Positions 12,250 to 24,900 of a stretch of 64,000 nucleotides of DNA are shown here, piece after piece; positions within the stretch are counted from its first letter, which is position 1; each line of letters starts with the position of its first letter. The stretch spans positions 23,560,001-23,624,000 of the forward strand of contig CM060733.1 in NCBI GenBank assembly GCA_030704615.1. The letters run 5' to 3'. The notes beneath the pieces were generated by a model. It was not told the origin of the DNA. It saw only the letters and a program-made list of their open reading frames with translations, and did not search any database. The translations under genes were made by a program, and so were the position numbers. The stretch comes from Takakia lepidozioides. Its lineage: Eukaryota; Streptophyta; Takakiopsida; Takakiales; Takakiaceae.

Positions 12250-13440
12250 GAACTCCCATTATACTGGGAAGTTGTAGAGCATACATGATAGATTTTGCAT
12301 GGTTGAACAAACAGGCAAGACACAGACAAATGACAGCATGGATTTCCTTAATTCTGGGATGCAACTTGTCATCTACAAAAAAGGTGTGCACCCTGTTGCC
12401 AACCTCAATGCAGAAGCAACCTGGCTCCCTTCTAACCCCTCTAACCTTCACCATTTTCTCACCTTTGCAGTATCATCCCACCTACCAGCTGCAGCATAGA
12501 TGTTTGATATCAACACATAAGTCGCGGCATCCTGTTCATCCCACTTGAGGAAAGATGTTGCCGCACGTTCAGCCATCTCCACATTGTCGTGGATTCTGCA
12601 GGCACCAAGCAAGGCCTTCCACACCACAACATCTGGATTGATTGGCATTTTATTAATCAGGTTCACTGCCTCATCCAGTTGTCCCGCACGTCCAAGAAGG
12701 TCCACCATGCAGCCAAAGTGCTTTACTGTCGGAGTAACACCATGATCTTGACTCAGGGAATCGAAGTAGCGTCTTCCTTCATTCAGTAGGCCAGTGTGGC
12801 TGCATGCAGAGAGAACACATATAAAGGCGATATTGTCCGGCTTCAAGCCGTTCTTTTACATTCCTTCAAATAGTTGCAGGACCTCCCTATGACAACCATG
12901 TTGGGCATATCCTGCGATCATCGCATTCCACGACACCACATTTTGTTCAGTCACATTGTCAAATATTCCCTTTTCATCCTTAATGCACCCACATTTCGCA
13001 TACATGTCCACCAGGGCAATGTCCAGAATGATATTTGGTACAATTCCAACTTTGAGGATGTCACCATGCACCTCTTTGCCCTTTTCCAGGGCTGCCAAGC
13101 TTGCACAAGCATTGCAAACTCACACAAATGTGATGTTGTTGCGCTTCACCCCTTCCCCCATCCTTTGCTCATAGGTCTCCAAGTCCTCCCGCCCACGCCC
13201 CTGTTGTGCATATCCTGCAAGCATGGCGTTCCATGACACCAAATCTCGTTCAGCCATATTGTGTAGCACTCCCTCGGCATCCTCAATGCTCCCACATTTG
13301 GCATACATGTCCACAAAGGTATTGTCCAGAATCACATCTGGTACAATTCCAGTTTTGGCGATGCAACCATGCACATCTTTGCCCTTTTCCAGGGCTGCAA
13401 GGCTTGCACACGCACTACAAACGCACACAAATACACACAC
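12250..13440 (-). pseudogene. PPR protein of E/E+ type, C-terminal part, decayed
   Basis: Plant pentatricopeptide repeat proteins of the PLS class bind organelle RNA, one repeat per base, usually as editing factors. On the minus strand 13440-13120 and 13098-12856 each encode one PLS unit (ALEKGKEVHG..., LVDMYAKCG..., VVSWNAMIAGYAQ). 12846-12448 holds the last repeats and the E domain (VVWKALLGACRIHDNVEMAE, YVLISNIYAAAGRWDD). 12454-12230 continues in another frame with E+ text (GVRREPGCFCIEVGNRVHTF). Frame changes at about 12,850 and 12,450 and the lack of a continuous N-terminus indicate decay. The DYW deaminase block expected after E+ is not seen. Confidence 0.8.
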
Positions 13441-14040
13441 ACTATATGTCTGCTGCTGGGAGGCGGGTTTGAAGATCTAACATCAGCGTAAAACATTATC
13501 GTACCTTGTAAAAGTCGGTGGGACCGATGCGTGAGAGAAAACTGCCCTCGGGAACATGAACCACCATGAATCGTATTTCAAATGCATCAAAAACCTGCCA
13601 ATCTCCGTTGCTAATGAATTAATTCAAGAGAGCTTACCCTAGGCCGAGTAAACGAGTACTAAGATCTTTCATTGTATATCAGGAAAGTTGCCATCAAGGA
13701 TCATATCTCCAGCCAACAACTCAACAGGTGATTGCACGCCAATGGTCGCCAGACCTATTCAGTAATTATGGCATTTCAATAGAAATGATGTAAACAAAAC
13801 TAGTTGCATCTCAACATTCTCCATTACCTGTGCCAAGGGGGTGGCCTGAAGCCTATGCGAAGACAGACCCGGGAAAAGAGATGGTCCGGAATCAAAGTGA
13901 TAGAATAGATTGAATGTCAAAAAAATGTGAGAAGATTCGCCTGCAATCTCTATCCCTAGATCATAACGAAACTTCAGCAGGTCTATACACGACTCGCGTG
14001 AGCTGTGTCTTTCAGGTTCTCGTGCTTGACATGTAGTTTG
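13441..14040. other. No gene recognised
   Basis: Unique-looking sequence between the PPR remnant and the MITE. I see no coding, RNA or repeat signal that I can support. Confidence 0.4.
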
Positions 14041-14043
14041 TTA

Positions 14044-14369
14044 GAGCATCTCCACCGGGGGTACACTAAACACCACTGCACGGTAACCTCCCGCGGCCTC
14101 GAACACTCCCCTCCCCCAGCGGCAACTCCATCAAACTACCATGCACATGTAATTTTTGATGACGTGCCTTACTGCGGAGGGACCACCTGGCAGACACCAC
14201 CTTACCATCAAGCCATAAATGCGCTTTTTAGTCACTCCAGCATGTACCGGCCGGGCTGACGAGGGACCGTATCCTGCACCAAAGTGCGGACCCCGGGGGT
14301 GTGCGGATACCATGGCCGGGGGCTCAAGTACCGTTGCCGTGGCATTTAGGGACACCGGTGGGGACGCTC
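14044..14369. mobile_element. MITE, PIF/Harbinger-like (326 bp)
   Basis: The left end reads GAGCATCTCCACCGGGGG. The right end, read inverted, is GAGCGTCCCCACCGGTG. Both are flanked by TTA (14041-14043 and 14370-14372), the target duplication typical of PIF/Harbinger and Tourist MITEs. The interior is GC-rich and encodes no transposase. Confidence 0.7.
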
Positions 14370-14589
14370 TTAAGAGGAAGACACACATACCCACGCCCCA
14401 AGTGCTCCGACAGGTACGCCCGTTGAGGGAATTACTTCGGGCAATATAGGCAGCTCAAAGTAAAATGATGACGAGGATGTGGCTGACAATGATGATGTGG
14501 CACTATGGCACCCTATTCGCGCTCCACGCTAAATTAGCTCTCGACCTTCCGTCGTCGCTAGAATATATTAAATAAACGTAAAGAATTTT

Positions 14590-14945
14590 GGGAAAAAATC
14601 CTTTGTATTTTGCGGGGCCTTATACTTGTGAACACCACTCTAGGGTTACGTGCAGGGAGGTTCACAAGTGGAACGCACTCGCCAGGCTGTCAGCGACCCC
14701 TCCCTTCTTTCCCTCTTCTTTTCAACTTCTTCCCCCAAGCATTAGATGGGGCCCTGGAGTTCAATGCGAGGGAGCCGGTTCTGCCAGCATGGACCCCCCG
14801 CCACCCCATGCCCACCCCCGCCTCCGTCGCCCGCACACCGCGCGGCACGCCTCCCGCTGTGGGGACATGAGACGTGTCCTCACCCGCATCCCCATACCGC
14901 CTCCCATCCTGGGCATGCCATCGTCATCCATCCCCCATAGTACAT
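14590..14945. other. C-rich, low-complexity stretch
   Basis: A strand-biased, C-rich segment (repeated CCACCCC, CCCACCCCCG) that opens all forward frames. The proline-rich ORFs here look compositional. No gene is supported from 14,370 to 15,005. Confidence 0.4.
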
Positions 14946-15017
14946 GCTATCCCAAGCATACATGGTATCCTAAGCATACATTATGCCCTGTTTCAAAATC
15001 ATTCTGACAGGAATTCA

Positions 15018-15430
15018 AACACTACAACAGATGAGCATTTTTATGACTGCAAACATGACTATTTTTTCAGTCATATATGCGTTCATGACTACATGACTCT
15101 GAAGTGAAAAAAACGGCGTGATAGCGACTAGTCTTTAGGACTGCATTTTGCAAGTCATAGCCCTGACTGCGTGCGTGGCACCTGGAGTCATGCAGAAGAG
15201 AGTGATGTAGTCACAACTCTATAACTTACATATGACTAACTATATGACTACATTGTCTGCTGAGCGTTGCCTACATGGAGAGGCTTCAGTGGAACACATG
15301 CACCACTGCGCAGGCGACACGTCACGCATCCGTGAAGGGATCATATGACTATATGTCTGCAGAGCGATGTCTACATGGAGAGGCGCCGGATGGACACGTG
15401 CGCCACTGCGAATTTGACACGTCATTTTAA
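15018..15430. mobile_element. CACTA-like terminus and 100-bp tandem duplication
   Basis: CACTACAACAGATGAGCATT at about 15,018 begins with the CACTA signature and is followed by many short TATGACT/AGTCATA inverted motifs, as in subterminal regions of CACTA (En/Spm) elements. About 15,243-15,330 and 15,343-15,425 are tandem copies (TACATGGAGAGGC, GACACGTCA in both). A related segment in opposite orientation lies at 33,430-33,775. No transposase is present, so this would be a non-autonomous or truncated element. Confidence 0.45.
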
Positions 15431-15839
15431 AATATTTTTGAATAATGTTTTTAATTTTAATAAAATAAATTATAAAATTACAACATTTAGATTATTAATT
15501 GATTTAAATTCTTCATTATATTTTTGGGAAAATAGAATGGAAGGCCAACGGGGCTTGTACAAGTCCTGCAAATCATATTACAAAATTCCAAATTGGACAA
15601 GCATCCCCGCGGATGCCTCAAAGTCTAATGCGGAGCAAAAATTAAGCAAACCGACACAAGGGCAGAAGTTTTTTAGTACTACTACAGTTCTGGTACTACT
15701 AGAATGAAGGACTCTATTTACAACTATCGAGTGCAATACTCCTTACAACTGCATTTGGCCAACAACTCCGAAACGAACTTGGTGGCAGTGTGGCAGTCAC
15801 CACACACCCGAAGATTTTTCACAAGATGTAGAGACATCC

Positions 15840-16500
15840 CTGCAGCTCATCAGCCCAAAACCTCGATTGTCCCACCATTGACTGGGGTTAGAAAAGTTCC
15901 ACAGCTTCTCCTCGTCTCTGTTACCTATTTTTGGATACTTTCCTGTTGTCACGTTGGCAATTTCATGTCAAAGTCACTCCAAACTATCAAAGGTTCACTC
16001 AACCAGCTAACTTGCAGAATTCATAATGAAAATTGAGGGCCAATTCTGATAAGAGGGGAAAACAAGGTGAAATGTGTTGAAGAAGGTGCCCTGATTAACA
16101 GTGCCTGATTTGATCAATTGTGTCGCTGCTGCTGCGGCTTCCAGTTGACCATCTATCTATGCAGGTTTCCTGTACCTATCCTTCCACAGCGAATCATAGG
16201 TAATCTGGAGCATGAAATTCGGCCCTCTTGGATGAATCTGGACCCACACTGTATCCCTGCTCCTTCAGCTATCCATGCCTATGCACAAATCATGCATACA
16301 TCCTCGCCTTGCTTCTAGCAGCTGACAATGACAGCCTAGAAGTGTTCCAGCAAACACCCCAACCCTACTTATCACACTAGTTCATATGCTCAATTGCATC
16401 TGCTACTCTCTATAATCCAACAGGCGTTCACCTTCTTGCCTCGATTGTCCCACCATTGACTGGGTTAGAAAAGTATTCATTCCACAACTTCTCCTCGTCA
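15840..16500. repeat. Local direct repeats around the PPR remnants
   Basis: CCTCGATTGTCCCACCATTG at about 15,862 recurs at about 16,440, followed in both by TTAGAAAAGT and by a CTTCTCCTCGTC segment. A second block (GAAGAAGGTGCCCT) at about 16,080 recurs at about 18,840. These mark older local duplications. 15,430-15,840 contains no recognisable gene. Confidence 0.55.
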
Positions 16501-16559
16501 TTTGCCCTTAGGTCTCCAAAGCCTCCATCCCGCGCCCTTGCTGTGCATACCCTGCAATC

Positions 16560-17611
16560 ATCACACTCCATGACACCACATGTCGTTCAGCCATACTGTC
16601 GAACACTCACAATTCATGCTTTGACGATGTCAGCATGGACCTCTTTCCCCTTTTCCAGGGCTCCCAGGCTTGCACACGCATTGCAAACACCAACAAAGGT
16701 GATGTGGTTGGGCTTCACCGGCCCTTCGCGCAACATTTGCTCATAGGTCTCCAAAGCATTCCTACCACACCCATGTTAAATCATGCCAACATTATATTCA
16801 ACGTGATCAAAGTTCGTTGAGGCATTCCGTTGAACACTCGGTGTGCATTCATGATGCTTCTGCACTTAACATACATGTTCACAAGGGTGTTGAGGAGAAA
16901 AACACTTGGCGTGAATCCACTTTGGATAATGTGAGTGTGCACCTGCTTTCCAACTTCCAGACCCTTCATTTTGACGCACTTACGCAAGAGACAGATATAC
17001 ATATCTGAATCTGCTGAAATGCTCCTTGTTTTAAAGGTTGTAGAGCCTCTTTCAGTATGCCTGCCTCACAAAGCATCTTCACATGCCCAGAAGAGCCAAA
17101 AGAGGCATTATGGACTCCCTCTCTTGATCCTCTTTTAGAAGTTGTGGTCATGGTTGAGGTGCCTGATTTAAATCAGGGCTGCCAGGCTTGCAATGCACAC
17201 AAACATGATGTGGCCGGGCTGAACCCCTTCCCCCATCATTTGCTCATAGGTCTCCAAAGCCTCCATCCCACGTTCTTGCTGTGCATACCCTGCAAGCATC
17301 GAACTCCACGACACCACATCTCGTTCAGCCATAGTGTTGAACACTCCCTTTGCATCCTCGATGCACCCACATTTTGCATACATGTCCACTAGGGTATTGT
17401 TCACATTTGGTACAATTCCAGCTCTGAAGGTGTCACCATGGACCTCCTTCCCCTTTTCCAGAGCTGCCAGGGCAATGTTTAGAATGACATTAGGTACAAT
17501 TCCAACTTTGATGATATCCCCATGCACCTCTTTGCCCTTCTCAAGGGCTGCCAGGCTTGCACGAGCATTGCAATGCACACATGGGACAAAGTAGAACAAC
17601 AAGAAACCCAC
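16560..17611 (-). pseudogene. PPR gene fragments, rearranged
   Basis: Minus-strand pieces of PLS-type PPR sequence appear in different frames. 17611-17168 encodes two partly duplicated units (two ALEKGKEVHGD starts about 90 bases apart, then NTLVDMYAKCGCIEDAKGVF). 17151-16781 looks like the N-terminal end of another PPR copy (GLEVGKQVHTHIIQSGFTPS). 16,745-16,560 encodes VKPNHITFVGVCNACASLGA. The order differs from a normal gene, so these are tandem, rearranged remnants related to the copy at 12.2-13.4 kb. No functional product is expected. Confidence 0.75.
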
Positions 17612-17637
17612 ATCACAGAGGAGAGAGAGGTTCTCAC

Positions 17638-18975
17638 CTTATCACGACCTTCGACAAACACAGGAATGGGTTGGTTGGTGTCAAGAGGGCGAGGTCGGAT
17701 TCGGCGGCCACCAGAATCAACAGGAGTGGATGCAAGCATACACTTTTTTTTCTTTGTCACTGACAGAGGAGCTTCCTCCTCTTCTTGGCCTACCACTTTG
17801 GGCATCAGCTCTTGCTCCTTCAAAGGATTCTCCGTATGTGTGATAAGTGCATGTGCCTCATCCCAAACTTGTCTCTCTGATAAGAATGCTTTGCTTGGAC
17901 ATTCAGCAATTGATTCATACCTGCTCTCGGGCTGGGGCCAGGCACACACATATCAGAAAGAAAGACAAAGGATATGCCACCATCTGTAACCCTTGGCCAT
18001 AATACATTAAGGGCGTACTCCCTGCAGGATGCCTTTTTGGAGCTATTGTAAGGCTTTGAACCGCAATATATAAAACCAAGTCAAGAGTGCTGAATTGCTT
18101 ACAACAATCCCAAAAAAGGGAACGCATGAGTAAGAGAGAGAGAGAGGGTAGACCCTGGCTGAAATAGACAAGCTAGTAAGAGCAGAAAAGACTGCATACC
18201 TCTCTATGGGACAACTACTGATCCATGCTTGGGTCAACTGGGAGAGAGGAACTCTCTGCACACAGGGAGGCCATCATTTGCTGGCGACTGAGGGTTTTCC
18301 CCTGTAACAGCATACCTTCTTGGAAGCTCAAAGTTTCAGCATGCATCTTATCTCCCACTGTCCTCTCAAGAGGAGACTCTACCACCGTCTCCAATACCTT
18401 CCCATTTAGGCTCTCTGTGTGCTCAATATCTGTAAACTTATCTAGTTTCAAAGCCTCTGAGAGTGCTGCCCCATTTTCTGGTTGCAGTCCCCCTATTTGC
18501 TCTAGATCTATGCTTAAGGTCTGCACAAGAGCCTCAACCTCCTTTCCCAGAGCTGATGAATGGTCAGAGTGCATTGCTACAGCCATCGCCTCTTCTTTGT
18601 GGAGCATGGATACCATATCATGTATATCTGATGAATTCTCCACTAATTTTTCTTCGTTTTCTGCGGATGAACACCCACCTCAGTACTTTTGGTGTTCTCT
18701 GTAAGATCTGTCTAGTCCACCTTAGAAACACATGGGTTGCTCTTCACAGTTGCCTCCTCCTCCATACACTTTAAGCCACCATCCGCAATCCCTCCCACTT
18801 CACTTGTGAGAGGGCAAAACAGGCTGAAATAGGTCAAAGAAGAAGGTGCCCTCACCACATTGTCCTTGAGCTTGTGTCATGACTTGACCGACCATCAACC
18901 CAAAATGACCTCTTGTGTGTGCTGCTTATGTCTGTAGTCAGGTAATGTCAGAGTAGTCTATGAGATCGAACCACC
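17638..18975 (-). pseudogene. Fragment of an unidentified multi-exon host gene
   Basis: A well-bounded exon lies at 17920-17638: acceptor GAGCAG| and donor AAG|GTGAGA. It encodes YESIAECPSKAFLSERQVW, an acidic/basic stretch with VTKKKKC, and RIRPRPLDTNQPIPVFVEG. The last segment faintly resembles the N-terminus of Enhancer-of-polycomb-like proteins; I hold this loosely. A second, acidic coding stretch (18643-18185, MENSSDIHDMVSMLHKEEAM) lies upstream and fits an earlier exon. A further coding-like piece near 18,700-18,800 has a stop. The gene is cut upstream by element A at 18,988, and downstream exons are replaced by PPR remnants. Confidence 0.4.
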
Positions 18976-18976
18976 A

Positions 18977-18987
18977 CGGTGCAGCTG
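18977..18987. repeat. Target site duplication of element A, left copy
   Basis: CGGTGCAGCTG occurs here and again at 32423-32433, immediately outside the two termini of element A. Eleven bases is within the 8-11 bp range of Mutator-like elements. Confidence 0.75.
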
Positions 18988-19080
18988 GGGGGTGCTATTC
19001 CGTGAGCCCGGAGGCGTGAGCCTGTGAGCCCAGGAAACCGTGAGCCCAGCACAGGCTCACGCCACGTCAGCATGCATACA
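18988..19080 (+). repeat. Element A left terminal inverted repeat
   Basis: The terminus starts GGGGGTGCTATTC, followed by CGTGAGCCC, five bases, then CGTGAGCCTG and further GTGAGCC copies. The right end, read inverted, has CGTGAGCCC, five bases, CGTGAGCCTG at the same spacing. Element B's left end starts GGGGGCTGCTATTTCATGAG, clearly related. Confidence 0.75.
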
Positions 19081-20263
19081 GGGCCTATTTCCGCGGGTGT
19101 CACCTATTACCGCGGGTTGAACAGCCATTTCCCGGGAATGCAGACTGGATGTATTACATCCATTGTATCCATCCTTTGTATCCATTGCATCCATCTAGAC
19201 GTTATCAAAGACTTTCCTTCATATAAAGAATTAATCCAGGTTTTCCAGATATCCTCTAGAAATCCCTTCACACAAGCATCAATCTGCTGTGTGTAATTTG
19301 CCCAAAAACTAGGCCTCAGGAGGGCCTGGGCTTTTGGCTCAGCCTCGAGACTATCGGGAGCTTAAGGACGGAAAGCCAAACTCTGCATTGGAATGTGGGT
19401 ACGTCGTGAGGAGGTGCACACTGACATCATCTAAAGCGGATCCCTGCGAAATCTTTTCTTACTCACCACCTTTGCGAACATGCCAAGTATGTGCGGGAGC
19501 ATCATGGATGCTCACCAGATTTGAGAATGCCTGAATGATCTTTGATCACGTGGACTTCACCTCGATGGATTCACCAAGCATTCTTCTAGCAGGAATGGTT
19601 TGGAGACAAGCGAGCAAATGATGCGAGAATGCTGTACACGAACCAAAGTCGATTGTTTGTTTTTGAAATGCACTCAAGCCTGTGAGGTCCACAAAACTCT
19701 AAATAGATTGAAGGAACAATCCGGGCAGTCCATGCAACCCCCATCTCCAATAATAGTTTGTTCCCATGAAGTTGCATCCCACGCACACATTGCAAACAGG
19801 ACAACAAGGACACACAACCATCCCATTTCAAATTTGGCCCCGAATAAAACCAAAAGAAAACTTCATATCAAGTGTCACAGTCATCAGAATCACTCTCGAC
19901 CTCCTGTGCTATGTCATCCACAAAGATTCTGGCCCCAACACCACGTCTTCTACCACGGCCGTCAATGGGTGGACAGCGAGTGCCTCACAAGTTTAGGGAA
20001 TGGACATGCTTGTTGCGAGTGCCTCCGCATAGACAGGTTGCACGTAAGACCGAGGAGGACTTGAAAGAAGTCCAAATAGGTGTGATAGCCCTAGAGGGTA
20101 GTGGAAGCACGCGGATTCCTGCACATATCGACAAAAACCCATTTTGAACACAATGATGCAATACACAAGTCCAATGAAGAGGATGTTTCCCATGTGCACT
20201 TTGCCTCAAGAACAGTGATTCTGGATATTGAAACAACAATACAAGCATCCACAGGTTGAACTT

Positions 20264-21975
20264 ACTCACAGGCAAAGTCGGAGTCCAGCTCCTTGTCGGA
20301 AGTCTCCCCTGTATCAATATCACCGAGAAGGGGCTTTGGAAGGATTTGAGAAGTGTGTCCACCCAAACCCATCAGGAGGTTCTTGTAAATCTCGGCATCC
20401 CCTTCAATCCCAAAGAGATGTTGCGCACTGGCCTTGCAAGCGTAGTACAAAGCATCTGCAGTGGAACAGAATGAAGAAAACAGACATTGAAGACACATTT
20501 GGAACGGTGTGAAGTTATGAAAGTGCAAGCTCAAACAAAAACCTCATGAAATGTGAATGTTGAAGAGACGAACCTGTGCCCTTTGACAAATCCAGAACTC
20601 TGGCGTCTGTGTAGGTGCAACACTCCACAATTGTTTGAATGAAAGCCGAGCTCTTCTCCCTCGCCCCTCTCCAAGGAACCCCATTCCCCCTTCGCAAGCA
20701 CACGTTGCTATCGACGTAGTTGTGGTGCATGTCATCCGTGGGAGGATCTGTCCTCTCGTCTATGAACTTGCCCCCATGAGTGATGGCGAACTCCGGAATG
20801 ATGGCCGGAGTCGTAGGTGGATGCACTCGGACGAGACAAACAGTTTCAAACAAACGAGTCTGCGAACAGGACATGCACGAGGAACTAAGAAGCTCCAAAG
20901 CCAGGCCCCAACATATGAGTTTGAGCGACCTATACAACTCCATCCGAGAACCAGCAAGAAGAGGAACAAGAAGGCAAATTTACCATCTCTCCCGGACGAT
21001 CCCCCTTCGTCAGGTACATGTTGTTCACACAATTCCATGTCTTCACGACCCTCATACCGGAGGCTTTCAAATAGCTGGCAAGTGCACGGCGACAGTGAAG
21101 GTCGATGGACTGGATGAGCACCAAAACACCTGCATCGCACAGATATAAATTGCAAAAGGAGAAAACCCACCGCCAGTAGCGCTCATCAAAAGCATTCCAA
21201 CCCGGACAAGCACCCGATGGAGGGACATCCGGAACTGGCAACCCATCAGGGATGTCCAAGATGATGAGTTCGGCTGCATATGGCTTCTCCTTCCCGTTCA
21301 CCCAGGATTTGGTCATTTTAGCCTGCAAACAAGAATACAATGGAATGCTCAAGAGGATTGAAATGATCTATGCCCACAACAGACAAGAAGCAAAGACAAC
21401 ACGCACCGTGCCGAGGAACTCCACAATCCTCTCCCACACTGGTGATGGCTTGCCCTTGTAATCAGATTTCCTGGACTCCATCATGGCAAGGAACCCGATG
21501 TTGGCCATCTCCAACCTGGTAGGGCGAATGACCCTCATGGGATGTTCCACTGCATGGTACGGGTCCTTGGGATCAACCACCCCCTTGTTCTTTCTCCCGG
21601 ATCCCCTACCATGCGGTGGAGTCTGCTGGACATGCACCACAGGGCCAGGTTCTGCAACACTTCCCTGCCCACCTGCCTGCCCTTGTGCCCCCTTCCCCCT
21701 ACCCCTTCCTTTCCCCACACCACCAGCAACATCTTTTCCCTTTGCCTTTCTACCTCTACACGGGGTATCCTGAGCGGGAGGCTCCTTCTCTGCAAGAGTC
21801 CTCAAATTTCTATCATGAATGTCGAGGTCGGCTGCTGCGGCGGTGGCTGCTATACGCTCATTCTCTCTCCTCAAAGACACCTCCAGAGCTGGGGTCTCAG
21901 AAGGAGGGCAATCCAAATACCATGGGAGTTTTGACAACTATGGGAGTTTTGAGCATGCATACTGGCCCTGTTAGG
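20264..21975 (-). pseudogene. Element A methyltransferase-like gene, N-terminally truncated
   Basis: Minus-strand exons can be aligned with the B gene. The exon ending at 21407 (donor ACG|GTGCGT) encodes PWYLD, then a basic, Gly-rich linker. The exon from 21322 (acceptor TTTGCAG) carries LIILDIPDG, the motif IV position. A later exon ending at 20574 carries SAFIQTIVECC and RVLDLSKGTG, the AdoMet-binding motif I. The exon from 20455 carries YYACKASAQHLFGIEGDAEI, the motif II block (GIExDxExY) of N6/N4 DNA methyltransferases. The intron splitting the motif I glycine has the same position and phase (1) as in B. The segment after DIPDG is shorter than in B, where GLARMVLDDRG has no clear match. 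The ParB-like region is absent: coding similarity stops about 40 bp from the hairpin array. Product unlikely to be complete. Confidence 0.7.
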
Positions 21976-24900
21976 CCCAATTTCACATAGAAAAACAAGC
22001 ACGAACGGGGCTCAAAACAGTGTGCGTTGCCGCACACTGTTTGAGCTTCCAATAAGGGTTGGATTCAACCTGCCAGAGTGGCCCCAGGGGACCGATTTTC
22101 AAATCAAAAGCAATCACATAAGGAAGCTCAAACAGTGTGCGTTGCCGCACACTGTTTGAGCTTCCAATAAAGGTTGGATTCAACCTGCCAAAGTGGCCCC
22201 AGGAGACCAATTTTCACATCAAAATCAATCACATAAGGAAGCTCAAACAGTGTGCGTTGCCGCACACTGTTTGAGCCTGTAATAAGGTGTGATTTTAATA
22301 TGGCATAGTGGCCATAAGTGGCCAATTTGAAATAAAAGAAAAGGCAGTGAAGGGGGCTCAAACAGTGTGAGTCGGCGCACACTGTTTGAGCTTCCATTTT
22401 GGAGTCGAATGAACTTGCCAGACTAGCCGTAGGTGCACAATTTTCATATCCATAAACAAGCAAATCAGGGGGCTCAAACCGTGTGCGTTGACGCACACCG
22501 TTTGGGCTGCCAGGTAAGTGTGAATTGAACCTGACAGAGATGACCTTTGTGGTCGATTCTAAAATGCCAGCTGCCAGGTAAGTGTGCATTGACGCTCAAA
22601 GAGATGCCCTATGTGGCCGATTTTCAGATAAAAAAAAACAATGACATGGTGGGCTGGAACAATGTGCGTTGACGCACACTCTTTGCGTTGCCAGGTAAGT
22701 CTGCATTGAACCTCAAATACATGCCCTATGTGGCCGATTTTCTCGTGAAAAAAACAATGACAAGTTGGCTCAAACAATGTGCGTTGACGCACACTGTTTG
22801 GGCTGCCACGTAAGTGTGTATTGAAGCTCAAAGAGATGCCCTATGTGGCCTATTTTCAGATAAAAAAAACAATGACATGGTGGGCTGGAACAGTGTGCAT
22901 TGACGCACACTCTTTGAGCTGCCATGTAAGTCTGCATTGAACCTCAAATACATGGCCTATGTGGCCGATTTTCACATGAAAAAAAACAATGACAAGTGAG
23001 GCTCAAACAGTGTGCGTTAACGCACACTATTTGAGCTGCCACGTAAGTGTGCATTGAAGCTCAAAGAGATGCCTTATGTGGCCGATTTTCAGATTAAAAA
23101 AACAATGACATGGTGGGCTGGAACAGTGTGCATTGACGCACACTCTTTGAGCTGCGAGGTAAGTCTGCATTGAACCTCAAATACATGCCCTATATGGCCG
23201 ATTTTCACATGAAAAAAACAATGACAAGTTGGGCTCAAACAGTGTGCGTTGACGTACACTCTTTGAGCTGCCACGTAAGTGTGCATTGAAGCTCAAAGAG
23301 ATGCCCTATGTGGCCGATTTTCAGATTAAAAAAACAATGACATGGTGGACTCGAACAGTGTGCGTTGACGCACACTGCTGGAGCTGCCACGTAAGTGTGC
23401 ATTAAAGCTCAAAGAGATGCCCTATGTGGCCGATTTTCAAAAAAAACAAAAAAAAAAACAAAAAAAAAAAAACATGGTTGGCTGGAAAAGTGTGCGTTGA
23501 CGCACACTATTTGAGCTGCCAGGTAAGTCTGCATTGAACCTCAAATACATGCCCTATGTGGCCAATTTTCACATGAAAAAAACAATGACAAGTTGGGCTC
23601 AAACAGTGTGCGTTGACGCACACTGTTTGAGCTGCCACGTAAGTGTGTATTGAAGCTCAAAGAGATGCCCTATGTGGCCTATTTTCAGATAAAAAAAACA
23701 ATGACATGGTGGGCTGGAACAGTGTGCATTGACGCACACTCTTTGAGCTGCCATGTAAGTCTGCATTGAACCTCAAATACATGCCCTATGTGGCCGATTT
23801 TCACATGAAAAAAACAATGACAAGTGAGGCTCAAACAGTGTGCGTTGACGCACACTATTTGAGCTGCCACGTAAGTGTGCATTGAAGCTCAAAGAGATGC
23901 CTTATGTGGCCGATTTTCAGATTAAAAAAATAATGACATGGTGTGCTCAAACAGTGTGCGTTGACGCACACTGCTGGAGCTGCCTTGTGAGTGTGCATTG
24001 AAGATCAAAGAGATGCCCTATGTGGCCGATTTTCAGAAAAAAAAAAAAAAAAAAAAAAAAAACATGGATGGCTGCAACAGTGCGCGTTGACGCACACTAT
24101 TTGAGGTGCCAGGTTAGTCAGCATTGAACCTTAAATACATGCCCTATGTAGCCAATTTTCACATGAAAAAAACAATGACAAGTTGGGCTCAAACAGTGTG
24201 CGTTGACGCACACTATTTGAGCTGCCACGTAAGTGTGTATTGAAGCTCAAAGAGATGCCCTATGTGGCCTATTTTCAGATAAAAAAAACAATGACATGGT
24301 GGGCTGGAACAGTGTGCATTGATGCACACTCTTTGAGCTGCTAGGTAATTCTGCATTAAACCTCAAATACATGCCCTATGTGGCCGATTTTCACATGAAA
24401 ACAACAATGACAAGTTGGGGTCAAACAGTGTGCGGTGACGCACACTGTTTGAGCTGCCACATAAGTGTGCATTGATGCTCAAAGAGATGCCCTATGTGGC
24501 CGATTTTCTGATTAAAAAAACAATGACATGGTGGACTCGAATAGTGTGCTTTGCCGCACACTGCTGAAGCTGCCACGTAAGTGTGCATTAAAGCTCAAAG
24601 AGATGCCCTATGTGGCCGATTTTCTTGAAAAAAAAAAAAAAAAAAAAAAAAAAACGTGAATGGCTGGAACTGTGTGCGTTGACGCACACTATTTGAGCTT
24701 CCAGTTAAGTCTGCATTGAACCTCAAATACATGCCCTATGTAACCAATTTTCATATGAAAAAAACAATGACATGTTGGGCTCAAACAGTGTGCGTTGACG
24801 CACACTGTTTGGGCTGCCACGTAAGTGTGTATTGAAGCTCAAAGAGATGCCCTATGTGGCCTATTTTCAGATAAAAAAAACAATGACATGGTGGGCTGGA

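Noticed and set aside
14588-15007. Proline-rich plus-strand ORFs
   Set aside because: C-rich base composition opens all frames; no domain or splice support.
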